Of a stretch of DNA of 64,000 nt, positions 7,941 through 16,436 are shown in pieces (the stretch's first letter is position 1; each line of letters starts with the position of its first letter). The stretch spans positions 1 through 64,000 of the forward strand of contig CALRNL020000005.1 of the NCBI GenBank assembly GCA_943369525.1. Direction: 5' to 3'. The DNA comes from BAIKAL-G1 sp943369525 (GTDB lineage: Bacteria > Cyanobacteriota > Cyanobacteriia > PCC-6307 > Cyanobiaceae). The notes under the pieces were generated by a model. The model made no database searches. It saw only the letters and a list, made by a program, of their open reading frames with translations, and was not told the DNA's origin. Position numbers and translations under genes: made by a program.

Positions 7941-10900
7941 ATGGCAAATTCAACTGGCGAATGGTCCAATCCTGATGCCTGGGCAGCGATCCTGAGCGAC
8001 GGTTCGGTTGTTGGTAAAGGCCCAGCCAGCTACGGTGCCTTGCCGATCAGCCTAAACGGCACGTTGGATGCTGTTGAGATCTACTCGAACAGTAAGGCTT
8101 TTGCTGTGCTTCGCGCCGATGGAAGCATCGTGCCCTGGGGCGAGGCCAGCGCCGGCGGTTCTCCGTCCAGCTTGCCTGCTGCCTTGAAGCAACCCAATAC
8201 TAAGGTCGTGCGGGTGTATTCATCTGCGACGGCCTTTGCCGCCCTTACGGACAAGGGTGCCCTGGTCACCTGGGGAGATGCCCTAGCCGGGGGTGACACC
8301 AGCAGCTTGGCGGACTTACTCAATGGCCAGCTTCCAATTGTGGAGGTGGTATCGACTAGCCAGGGCTTTGCGGCTCGCAGGTCCGATGGTTCGGTACTGA
8401 GTTGGGGCAGTGGTGGTGGCATGGTCAAGCTCCCAGATAGCACCCTGGCCAGCAATGCGGTGGTGGGCCTGTTCAGCACCAGCACAGAAGTGGCCGCCCT
8501 GCGCCAGGATGGCTCCCTTCTGGTTTGGGCACCGACACGACCGGATCTGGTTCGGTTGCAACCAGGTTTGGATGGAATTGGCAGCGCCAACCAAGTTCGC
8601 CAGCTCGTGGCCCTGCCACCACCTGGCAATGAATGGGCTGCAATTTGTAGAGATGGATCCCTGAAGGTGTGGGGAGGAGCAACCACTAACAATAACGATA
8701 GACCCACAGCACAGATCCAGCTCACGGCTAACCAGGCTGTGGTGTCCGTAGTAGGGAACGGAACAGGTGCCCGGGCTGCCCTACTCAGCGATGGGTCGGT
8801 ACAATGCTGGGGTGATGGAAGTTGGGGCGGCAACCCAGACCAAACGACCCGCCTTGCCCTCAATGGCAAGGTAAAGGTAGAAAAACTTGTAGCCTCCAAT
8901 TATGGTTTTGCAGCCCTCCGCACCGATGGCTCGGTGGTGAGTTGGGGGTCATCAATCACTAATAATAACTACAATACCATCGCTCAGGACCTAAATGGCC
9001 AGACAAAAATCAAACAGCTGCTGGCAAGCAGCGATCAGTTCTGGGCCCTGCGGGTCGATGGCAAAATCATCCGTTGGTCAAGCAGCAGTGGCGCCACCGT
9101 ATCTTCGGTTGGGCTCCACAACGGTTCACTGATTCCAGCCGAAGAGCTATTTCAACTCAATAGCAAAACACTTATCGCCAAATTAAGTACGGGACTATTC
9201 GTCACCGGCTACGAAACCGAACCACTCCTCGACCAGCCCAACAAGCCCGTCGTGGCAATTGCCGATCCAACTAGTCAGAAGCGGCTAGAGTCGCGCAGCC
9301 AACCCGCGTTAACTGGGCCACTACCAGTGAAAGCAATTTCACTGGGGAATGGCCTTTGGAACGTCAACCTAGAGTCAACCATTACAAGCGCCTATAGCGA
9401 TAGCGATGGTGATCCCCTACAATCTGTCGGGCTTACCAACTACAAACAAGCTAGCCAAGAAGGCAGTTGGTACTACCGCGCGCCAGGATCTAGCGACTGG
9501 CAAGTTTTAACTAGCATCGATCGCCAGTCCTTTGTGCCCTTCGATAGATCCAGCGGCCTACAATTTCAGGCTGCCCCAGGATTTGCGGGTAATCCCCAGA
9601 CCCCGCAACTGGTGGCCCTCGATGGCAGTATTAAGTTACCAACAATAGCTACCCGTGCAGCCAAGCCCTTACCTGGACCAACGGTCGTGCAATTACTTGC
9701 TGATGGCACGGGTTTTACCGGCTACAATTTAGTTTTATTGCGTTATGACACCAACGGCCAGACAATTGGCAACCCCACCCAGGTGAATCAGGGAGGAGTC
9801 AAGGGCAGCAATTATTATAATGGTTCAAACCCCGGCACCCTAATTACACGACTAAGTGATGGCAGCACAGCCGTGCTTTGGATGGGGCTTTATGCCAACA
9901 AATTCTCATACTTCCTCAGCCTAGTAGATATTGAGGGCAAACTTATATCCACCAAGACCATATGCGAGGCACTCACCACCAACGGTACAACAGCAGAGTT
10001 TAGAGGTGCCCAAGCTCTAGAAGCGACAGCCAGCGGTGGGTACGCCATTCTGCTCGGAACCTTGAGATATGAAGCGAAAAACAATGCTCAAGCCGAAAAT
10101 GTATTAGAAATACAGCGCTATGACGCCAAGGGCAACGAGATAGGGAGCCCTATTGTAGCCAACAAATACTTGGGCAAGGTAGCAAATAACACCATTGATA
10201 TAGGCTACTACACAGCTGATCTCACGGCCTGCGCTGATGGCGGCTACCTAGTTGGCTTTAGCGACTACAACAGAACAGTCAAGCGCAAGTATTCGGATGG
10301 CACCACCTATGATGGCACTAGCAATTCAGGCTCAATTACGGTTGCCAAGATAAATCAAGCTGGCCAAATAATTTACACCCGCTCCTTCACGGCAGCGGTC
10401 CTAAATGATACCCCCCTAAGGTTCCCGGGACAACAAACAGACCCAAATACAAATGCCCCTAGCTTTCAACTTATTAGCCTGTCCAACAACCGCTGGCTAG
10501 TAGCCTATGGCCTAGCCAAGGGAAATCTTCAATTGGAGTTATATGACAGCATCTCTGGGGATAAAATCAGCAGCCGCATCTACGAAAGCCTTTCATACTC
10601 AGCGCCATTAAGTCTTGGTCCGTTTGTGGCGACTTCAAACGGCGGCTTTGCAGCCAAGCTTCAATCCTATTCAGGAAATAATGATGTGGTCGTCTTCTTT
10701 GACGCTGCGTTACAGCCTATCGCCAGCAGCGACGTTGCGTCGCCCCTACCTAACATTGCCAATATCTATTCATCAAGCTCCAATGGCAACGATCTTAGCG
10801 CCAATAGCCAGGGCGGCATCTTCACGAGCGATTCATTTGTTTATTCAACCAATGACGCCAAGAGCACATTCAATGAGCAACTTAGATTGATAGAGATCAA

Positions 10901-13900
10901 TCCAATCCAATCGGCCCTACCTTTCTCAACGCCAAGCGGCATCAAAACTGATAACAAAAGCGATCTTCATTACAGCCAAACCATCGGAGATTGGAACCCA
11001 ACCTTACTGCCAGCAGGAAATACCACAATACTGCCCCTGGAAGCTGGCCTACTGAGCCAGGCCCTCAGTGCACCAGTCAGCCTGCAAGGCATCTCGATTA
11101 CTGCAACTGAGCCTGGAAGCGTCGCCCCTCAAACGTACACCCTAACTCCTTCTGCTAGCAACATTAACGAAGGCCAGAGTCTTACGTTGGAAGTGTCTTC
11201 AACGAATGTTGTCGCCGGCACAATACTCTATTGGTCGGCTGGAGGCACGGGGATCAATAGCGCAGACTTTTCTGCTGGGGTATTAACAGGATCAGGAGCT
11301 ATCGGCCCTGATGGGAAGTTTAACTTCGCCCATACCCTTGCGAATGATCTCACAAACGAAGGGAATGAAACGCTGGAGTTGAAGCTATTCTCAGATACAG
11401 CAAGGCAGCTTCAGGTTGGTTCGACTGCAACTGTGATTATCAAAGATACGTCATTAAGTCCGGCTTCAACCTATGGCCTAACGCCATCCAGCACAAGCAT
11501 CAATGAAGGAACGACCCTAACGACAACGGTCAATACGACCAATGTTGCCCCTGGTTCGACACTCTACTGGACTGCTGATGGTACTGGGATCAATGCTGCC
11601 GACTTTTCTGCTGGAGTGTTAACAGGATCAGGCACTGTTGGAACAGATGGCAAGTTCAGCTTTACCCATACCTTAGCTAATGATCTAATGACAGAAGGAG
11701 ATGAGACTCTACAGGTCAAATTGTTTTCTGATTCAGCACGCACACTGGCGGTAACGCCAACAATCAACATAACTATTAAGGATTCATCTTCCATACAGGC
11801 AAGCTATTTTCTTCAGGCCCGCAATCCGTTCACCAATGAAGGGGCTACCTTAACAACTGAAGTATCTACCTACGGCGTAGCCTCCGGGTCCACACTCTAC
11901 TGGTCCCTTAGCGGCAACGGCATTACTGCTGCTGACTTCTCCTCTGGCGCGCTGACAGGATCAGGGGTCGTGGGAAGCGATGGAAAATTTAAGTTTTCGC
12001 ATGTGCTTGCCAATGACAACCTAACAGAGGGAAATGAAGAGATTCAGATTAAACTATTTGCCGATCCAGCCCGATCCAATCAAGTCGGCTCAACTCTTAA
12101 TCTAAGCGCTATAGACACCTCCACACAATTAACACCAAGCAAGGCGCCATTCACAGCATTTAAAAGCATTGATCCAACCGCTTGCCCGCCAGACTTTATA
12201 GCCGGAAACAATGGTGAGCTGTTCACCTGCTTCGGGTCGGAAAATCTAGGCAGTCAAATCAGCAATGGCTTGGTGGATATGGGAGTCAAAAAGCAAGCCG
12301 TCAATGGCGATATTATTTGGACAAAACTCCTAGGCACTAGCCAATACGACTATCCAAGGGTGTTAACCCTTGCCCCCGATGGATTGATCTATGTTGCTTC
12401 CTATGTATCTGCTACCCAATCGACCGGTGGTTACCAGTCGCTATTAGTTGCAAAGTTAAACGCAGATGGAAGCCAGAATTGGCTTTCAACAGTTGGTATC
12501 AAGAACCTTCTTACTGGCAACTTCCACTCTCTCGATGCAATCGCCACAAGCAAAGATGGTTCTGTATTTCTTGCGGGCACCAAAAAGAGCACGCCAACAG
12601 CCGCTATCGCCCCAATTCCCCTAGAGGGTTTTCTAGTTAAACTCCGCCCGGATGGCAGCAAGGATTGGGACACCCTGATAAGCTCTGATAAAAATATCGA
12701 CATCTTTGACCTTGGTGTTGGCAACGATGGAAGCATCTTCGTATTTGGAAGAACAGCTGGCAATCTTGATGATCAAATCAACCTTGGCTCGACTGACACG
12801 TTTATTCAAAAATATGATTCTGCTGGCATTCGTCAGTGGACCCGCCTAGCTGGAGGAACCAAAGAAGATTACGGCATGTCGGGCATAATTTCATCCGATG
12901 GCCTTATCTATGTAGCCGGGGATACAGGAGGCACAATTGACACCCAATTAAACAATGGTGGGGCCGATATCTTCCTAAGTAAGTGGGATAGCAGTGGCGC
13001 CTTAAAAGGCTCACTCCTAATAGGTACTGCGGGGATGGATGATTGCCCTGATTTGGCAGCAGGGCCTGACGGCACTATTTTTATCGCAGGGCAAACAGAA
13101 GGGAACATCAATGGAGAGGAAAATAATACTAGTGATCGCAGAAAAGGCTTTGTATCCCAATACGATAAAGACCTCAAGCCACTTTGGACTAAAATAACAG
13201 ATGTCTATTCATCCATATCCTATGGCGGTGGCTATCTCTACGCACAAGCCACACCAGCAGGCCTTGACTTTGCCAAGCTGGATGGCAATACGGCTGACTA
13301 CTTATTGACCGTATCGATAGCAAGCCTTGGCGAGGGCCAGACCATTGTCTCGACGGTTAACACAACCAACGTGGCAACTGGGACAAAACTATACTATTCA
13401 CTTTCTGGAAGTGGCATCTCTATTGCGGATTTGTCATCAGGTGAACTGTTAGGCACCGGCGTAGTTGGGTCTGATGGGAAGTTCAGCTTCTCCCATACCC
13501 TTGCCAATGACCTTGCTACGGAAGGGGATGAGACACTGTTGATTAAGTTGTTCTCCGATTCCGCAAGGTCGATTCAGGTTGGTTCGACGGCAACCGTGAC
13601 CGTCAAGGACACGTCATCCACTCAATCCCCGCCTCCTACCCCATCGCCAATTCCAGCACCAATCCCGACCCCATCCCCATCTCCAACGCCTTCTCCAGCT
13701 CCTGCCCCATCACCAACTCCTACCCCTAACCCGTCTCCTTCGCCCCTTCCTGCCCCAAAAGTTAAGGACTCCACCGGCAAGGAGCTGGAGAGCATTACTT
13801 CAGAACGAAAGACTAGCACCTTAAGTCAATTAACCGCTGCAGTCCCGCTAAAGGCAGAATCCAGCAAGCTGCTTGAGCGCTATAAAATCAACGACTCAAC

Positions 13901-14669
13901 ATCATCGACATCCAAGAAAGCATCTGATACTGATTCAAGCTTTATCGACTTCACGATCAAGACTGGTGCCCTCAAGTCGCTTACTGCGGAAATCGCGCTT
14001 GAAAAAGAAATCAAGGCAAATGCCTACGTCAAGGTCAATCCCAATACAGGCGAAGCCTTTGATTTCACCTATGACCCCATCACCGGGCTCGGCGCCGAAT
14101 TGCTAGATACGAATAAAAATGGCTTGGTGGATTCATTGCGGATTCACCTGCAAGATGGTGGCAAAGGCGACGTGGATGGCCTGATCAATGGGGAAATCCG
14201 AGATCCTGGACTGCTTGCTGATGCGCCAAGACAAAGTGTCTACCGGTTCTTCAAAGCCTCAAAAGGCGTTCACCTCTATTCCTCTAGTGAAGAGGAACGA
14301 GCTATCGTCAATGCCAATCCGGAGTGGGGCTACAAGGACGAAGGTGTTGCCTATGACGCTCTTGTCACCCAAGGCAAAGCCCTACATCGCTTCTTCAATG
14401 CCAAAGCATCTTATCACTTTATGACCACCAATGATGAGGAAGCAAAGACCGTCAAAGCCAATCCTGCATGGGGATTTTCCTATGAAGGTGAGAGCTTCAG
14501 TGTGAGCACAATCTCTCAGCTGGGAATGAGTACACCTGTTAACCGCTTCTACAGGGTGCTTGATGGCGTAGGTCAGCATTTTTATACTGCCAGTGCCGAT
14601 GAGGCGAACAATATTATTGCCCATCCAGAATGGGGCTACAAATCAGAAGGCGTGGCTTGGTATGTGTAA
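7941..14669 (+). CDS. Second giant repeat exoprotein: RCC1-like, Calx-beta-like, SBBP-like, DUF5648-type C-terminus (~2242 aa)
   Basis: Paralog of the gene at 570, sharing its C-terminus but built differently. It lacks the 166-aa N-terminal domain and starts directly with irregular RCC1-like units (residues ~10-420). Then come an Ig/cadherin-like stretch (~480-560) and a propeller-like region with GGYAILLG and DGGYLVGF turns (~570-1050). Three Calx-beta-like repeats (~1075-1400, YWSAGGTGIN...DGKFNFAHTLANDL) follow, then an SBBP-type propeller (~1410-1790, DGSIFVFGRTAGN-like units), a fourth Calx-beta-like repeat, a ~45-aa Pro/Ser/Thr linker near 13630-13757, and the DTNKNGLVD loop with three DUF5648-like repeats. 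ATG at 7941 is preferred over TTG at 7932 because GAGGG ends ten bases upstream of it. Probably exported; function unknown. Confidence 0.85.
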   Translation: MANSTGEWSNPDAWAAILSDGSVVGKGPASYGALPISLNGTLDAVEIYSNSKAFAVLRADGSIVPWGEASAGGSPSSLPAALKQPNTKVVRVYSSATAFAALTDKGALVTWGDALAGGDTSSLADLLNGQLPIVEVVSTSQGFAARRSDGSVLSWGSGGGMVKLPDSTLASNAVVGLFSTSTEVAALRQDGSLLVWAPTRPDLVRLQPGLDGIGSANQVRQLVALPPPGNEWAAICRDGSLKVWGGATTNNNDRPTAQIQLTANQAVVSVVGNGTGARAALLSDGSVQCWGDGSWGGNPDQTTRLALNGKVKVEKLVASNYGFAALRTDGSVVSWGSSITNNNYNTIAQDLNGQTKIKQLLASSDQFWALRVDGKIIRWSSSSGATVSSVGLHNGSLIPAEELFQLNSKTLIAKLSTGLFVTGYETEPLLDQPNKPVVAIADPTSQKRLESRSQPALTGPLPVKAISLGNGLWNVNLESTITSAYSDSDGDPLQSVGLTNYKQASQEGSWYYRAPGSSDWQVLTSIDRQSFVPFDRSSGLQFQAAPGFAGNPQTPQLVALDGSIKLPTIATRAAKPLPGPTVVQLLADGTGFTGYNLVLLRYDTNGQTIGNPTQVNQGGVKGSNYYNGSNPGTLITRLSDGSTAVLWMGLYANKFSYFLSLVDIEGKLISTKTICEALTTNGTTAEFRGAQALEATASGGYAILLGTLRYEAKNNAQAENVLEIQRYDAKGNEIGSPIVANKYLGKVANNTIDIGYYTADLTACADGGYLVGFSDYNRTVKRKYSDGTTYDGTSNSGSITVAKINQAGQIIYTRSFTAAVLNDTPLRFPGQQTDPNTNAPSFQLISLSNNRWLVAYGLAKGNLQLELYDSISGDKISSRIYESLSYSAPLSLGPFVATSNGGFAAKLQSYSGNNDVVVFFDAALQPIASSDVASPLPNIANIYSSSSNGNDLSANSQGGIFTSDSFVYSTNDAKSTFNEQLRLIEINPIQSALPFSTPSGIKTDNKSDLHYSQTIGDWNPTLLPAGNTTILPLEAGLLSQALSAPVSLQGISITATEPGSVAPQTYTLTPSASNINEGQSLTLEVSSTNVVAGTILYWSAGGTGINSADFSAGVLTGSGAIGPDGKFNFAHTLANDLTNEGNETLELKLFSDTARQLQVGSTATVIIKDTSLSPASTYGLTPSSTSINEGTTLTTTVNTTNVAPGSTLYWTADGTGINAADFSAGVLTGSGTVGTDGKFSFTHTLANDLMTEGDETLQVKLFSDSARTLAVTPTINITIKDSSSIQASYFLQARNPFTNEGATLTTEVSTYGVASGSTLYWSLSGNGITAADFSSGALTGSGVVGSDGKFKFSHVLANDNLTEGNEEIQIKLFADPARSNQVGSTLNLSAIDTSTQLTPSKAPFTAFKSIDPTACPPDFIAGNNGELFTCFGSENLGSQISNGLVDMGVKKQAVNGDIIWTKLLGTSQYDYPRVLTLAPDGLIYVASYVSATQSTGGYQSLLVAKLNADGSQNWLSTVGIKNLLTGNFHSLDAIATSKDGSVFLAGTKKSTPTAAIAPIPLEGFLVKLRPDGSKDWDTLISSDKNIDIFDLGVGNDGSIFVFGRTAGNLDDQINLGSTDTFIQKYDSAGIRQWTRLAGGTKEDYGMSGIISSDGLIYVAGDTGGTIDTQLNNGGADIFLSKWDSSGALKGSLLIGTAGMDDCPDLAAGPDGTIFIAGQTEGNINGEENNTSDRRKGFVSQYDKDLKPLWTKITDVYSSISYGGGYLYAQATPAGLDFAKLDGNTADYLLTVSIASLGEGQTIVSTVNTTNVATGTKLYYSLSGSGISIADLSSGELLGTGVVGSDGKFSFSHTLANDLATEGDETLLIKLFSDSARSIQVGSTATVTVKDTSSTQSPPPTPSPIPAPIPTPSPSPTPSPAPAPSPTPTPNPSPSPLPAPKVKDSTGKELESITSERKTSTLSQLTAAVPLKAESSKLLERYKINDSTSSTSKKASDTDSSFIDFTIKTGALKSLTAEIALEKEIKANAYVKVNPNTGEAFDFTYDPITGLGAELLDTNKNGLVDSLRIHLQDGGKGDVDGLINGEIRDPGLLADAPRQSVYRFFKASKGVHLYSSSEEERAIVNANPEWGYKDEGVAYDALVTQGKALHRFFNAKASYHFMTTNDEEAKTVKANPAWGFSYEGESFSVSTISQLGMSTPVNRFYRVLDGVGQHFYTASADEANNIIAHPEWGYKSEGVAWYV
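14172..14669 (+). repeat. Near-identical copy B of the shared 3' segment
   Basis: Partner of 6399-6896, same orientation, no gaps. Only scattered single-base differences are visible (for example TCCTCCAGT versus TCCTCTAGT around 14280). It encodes the three DUF5648-like repeats, so both giant proteins end in practically the same ~165 residues. A shared terminal module would fit a common export or anchoring signal, but that is inference. Confidence 0.85.
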
Positions 14670-14707
14670 TCCGCTGCGGCCAGTAGGTGATCGACCTGGG
14701 ACCAGAA

Positions 14708-14731
14708 GGAGGCGTTAAAGGAGGCGTTAAA
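14708..14731. repeat. 12-bp tandem duplication
   Basis: GGAGGCGTTAAA occurs twice in direct succession (14708-14719 and 14720-14731), 38 bases after the second giant gene stops. On the minus strand it would code for a repeated FNAS inside an 80-codon frame that I do not recognise. It looks like a simple slippage duplication. Confidence 0.6.
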
Positions 14732-14889
14732 GGCCGCGAGATTGAGGTTGAAGGAACGCCTACGGAGCTGGCGGACCATTCCACCGGTCGGAGTGGGAGT
14801 TCTTGAACCTGATGGTGGCGGGCGAAGCAACTGCCTGAGGTGGGGGGGTCTGAAGGGTTGTCTTGGAGGGTTTGGCAAAGAAGGCGCCC

Positions 14890-15140
14890 CTAGAAATCCA
14901 GATCCGACACGGCTCTCACGACCTGGTCCAGCAGGGCGTCATTGCGAACACCCAAACGGCGCTCTGGACAAGATGCCGGTTCAACCCCATCCCATCGCCA
15001 GCGCCAGCGCCATGCCTTCGATCAAGGGCTCAAAGGGCAAGCCCCGCAGAAAATGGCCGTCGACCACGGCGGCAGCCATCGGGCCAGCACGCGGCCCCAG
15101 ACGCCAGCAGGGGAGGGAGCCACCCCAAGGCCTGGAACCC
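14890..15140 (-). pseudogene. Possible frameshifted remnant of a small protein gene
   Basis: On the minus strand one frame reads a natural-looking stretch with VVDGHFLRGLPFEPLIEGM and ends in a stop at 14981-14983. In another frame, just downstream, LGVRNDALLDQVVRAVSDLD runs to a stop at 14890-14892. A single frameshift near 14985 would join them. The parent family is not recognised, and the two pieces could be chance. Confidence 0.25.
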
Positions 15141-15311
15141 TAGGGAAAGCCTCCCTAGCCCTGGCTGGCCCTGGCCACCGGGCCCTGATGGCAGCCGAGC
15201 CGGATCGCCCGGATCAAGCCCCGATCGGAGCCAGGAGCCAATCCCTGGCCAGACAAGCCAGCAGGGAGGGTTTGGTCGTGGCAGGATCAGGTTCCCCTGG
15301 TCCTAGAACGC

Positions 15312-15461
15312 GTGGCGAACAACAACAGCTCGGCACGCCCCGTGGTGTTCACCTTGCTCGTGGCCCTAGGCGTGGTGGGCGGCCTGGCGTTGCTGGGCTG
15401 GCTCGGCATTGTGATGCTGGATCTCAAGCACCTCAATACGAGTGGGTTCACGTTGCCGTGA
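15312..15461 (+). CDS. Small single-pass membrane protein (49 aa)
   Basis: A GTG start at 15312 opens a 49-codon frame ending in TGA at 15459-15461. Residues ~10-34 form one long hydrophobic segment (VVFTLLVALGVVGGLALLGW) after a short polar N-terminus (VANNNSSARP); a charged turn (DLKHLN) follows. The pattern fits a real one-helix membrane protein rather than chance. The family and role are unknown. Its last 14 bases overlap, antisense, the end of the nucleotidyltransferase gene. No Shine-Dalgarno sequence is visible. Confidence 0.55.
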   Translation: MANNNSSARPVVFTLLVALGVVGGLALLGWLGIVMLDLKHLNTSGFTLP

Positions 15462-15939
15462 GCTTGGGTGACGGCGAAGTTGTTAACGGTGAGCCTTCTT
15501 TGCCGTCGCTTTGAAATGACGCCTGATCGTGGTCGCTAGCGGGTCCGTGGGAGGGTTGCAAACTCGGGACTGATCGAAGCTGGGACCAATCGCTACGGCT
15601 ATAGAACAGCTGTCCAACCCGCTGGATGTGATCGATCAGCTCGGCAGACTGCAGGGACGACTGCAACGACAGATCAAAGCGCCAGGGCAAGAGGAGATCA
15701 TCAAGGGCCGCATCCAGGCGGCCTAGGGTGCGGCCATCCAGGCCGGCCCCGGCAAGGGTGAGATCAATATCAGAACCGGGCCGGTGGCGGCCCAAGGCCC
15801 TGGATCCATACAGGGTTGCCGTCTCGATGGCCGGGAAGCTGGCCAAAGTGGCGTGGATCTTCGCCACGGCGGCGCCAGGCAGGCCGTGGCTGGCTGGGGT
15901 GGCCTGGGGAGTGCTAGGAGCAGGAGTCTGGGCGGTCAC
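15448..15939 (-). CDS. MNT-type minimal nucleotidyltransferase (MntA-like antitoxin candidate)
   Basis: This 163-aa protein belongs to the small NTP_transf_2 / HI0073 group. The active-site signature GSRALGRHRPGSDID at about residues 45-60 matches GSX10DXD exactly, with both metal-binding Asp present. In the type VII toxin-antitoxin model, such an enzyme adds AMP to a Tyr of the partner HEPN protein and silences it. The gene overlaps the HEPN gene by four bases, so translation is probably coupled. The last ~50 residues, after LFYSR, are polar low-complexity sequence beyond the usual family end. They overlap the small membrane gene in antisense, possibly because the original stop codon was lost. 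Confidence 0.85.
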   Translation of the reverse strand: MTAQTPAPSTPQATPASHGLPGAAVAKIHATLASFPAIETATLYGSRALGRHRPGSDIDLTLAGAGLDGRTLGRLDAALDDLLLPWRFDLSLQSSLQSAELIDHIQRVGQLFYSRSDWSQLRSVPSLQPSHGPASDHDQASFQSDGKEGSPLTTSPSPKLTAT

Positions 15940-16355
15940 GGCCGGCGCTCCCAGTTCTGCAACTGCGTCTCCAGCTCCTGGAAGGCATGGAGGTAGCGGC
16001 TTACCACCGCCGTAACGATCTCCTGCACGGTGCCTTCGTCGTAGGTGTGGGTGCTGAGGTTGCGGTGGCGAATCATCTCCATCCAGGCCTCGCCATCCCT
16101 GACCAGCCCCTGGGCGAAGGCTTCTCGGGTGGTATCGCGGGGGCCATAGAGCTCCTCGACGCCCCGGGAGGCCAGAAAATCCTTGAGGGTTTTCCAGCTG
16201 AGCTCATGGGTGAATTCAAAGGCCTGGATCAATCCCTGGCGCTCTAAATCGCTGAGGGGGCGTTGGCCTGAGAGATCAACAGCTTCCACTAAGCGCGCCA
16301 GGGCGCGGCGAAAATTACCTGAGCGCTGGCGCCAACGAACATCTTGGCCTGTCAT
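15936..16355 (-). CDS. HEPN-domain protein, HI0074 family (HepT-like toxin candidate)
   Basis: This 139-aa all-helical protein has the HI0074-family blocks FEFTHELSWKTLKDFLASRG and GPRDTTREAF. It also carries RNLSTHTY, a perfect RX4HXY motif (about residue 104). In HepT-type HEPN toxins the Arg and His form the RNA-cutting site, and the Tyr is the residue that MntA modifies. It lies first in a two-gene unit with the nucleotidyltransferase, overlapping it by four bases, and 81 bases after the stop of the Rel/SpoT gene. Toxin activity is inferred from motifs; the HI0074 pair was first described simply as a nucleotidyltransferase and its binding protein. Confidence 0.87.
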   Translation of the reverse strand: MTGQDVRWRQRSGNFRRALARLVEAVDLSGQRPLSDLERQGLIQAFEFTHELSWKTLKDFLASRGVEELYGPRDTTREAFAQGLVRDGEAWMEMIRHRNLSTHTYDEGTVQEIVTAVVSRYLHAFQELETQLQNWERRP

Positions 16356-16436
16356 AGGTCCAGGTTAGGGGCAGAGCTCTTCAGGCACATCAAGACCGTC
16401 AATAAGATTTTAGCGACTTGACTTAATCCAGCCCCC

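Larger units (their letters stand above)
14670..15311. other. 0.64-kb gap after the giant genes; probable gene debris
   Basis: The base composition shifts here from moderate GC to high GC. The left part has a 12-bp direct repeat (14708-14731). The right part may hold a frameshifted reading frame on the minus strand (14890-15140). Long open frames on the plus strand (for example 14742-15143 and 14942-15514) are rich in Arg, Pro and Gly with no recognisable motif, and are best explained as high-GC noise. Confidence 0.45.

Noticed and set aside
570..14669. RTX toxin or haemolysin-type calcium repeats in the giant proteins
   Set aside because: No GGxGxDxLx nonapeptides are visible; only isolated DxNxNGxxD loops occur.
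14742..15143. Plus-strand open frames in the gap after the second giant gene
   Set aside because: They are Arg/Pro/Gly-rich low complexity in high-GC DNA, with no start signals or motif; the small membrane gene at 15312 is the only convincing one nearby.
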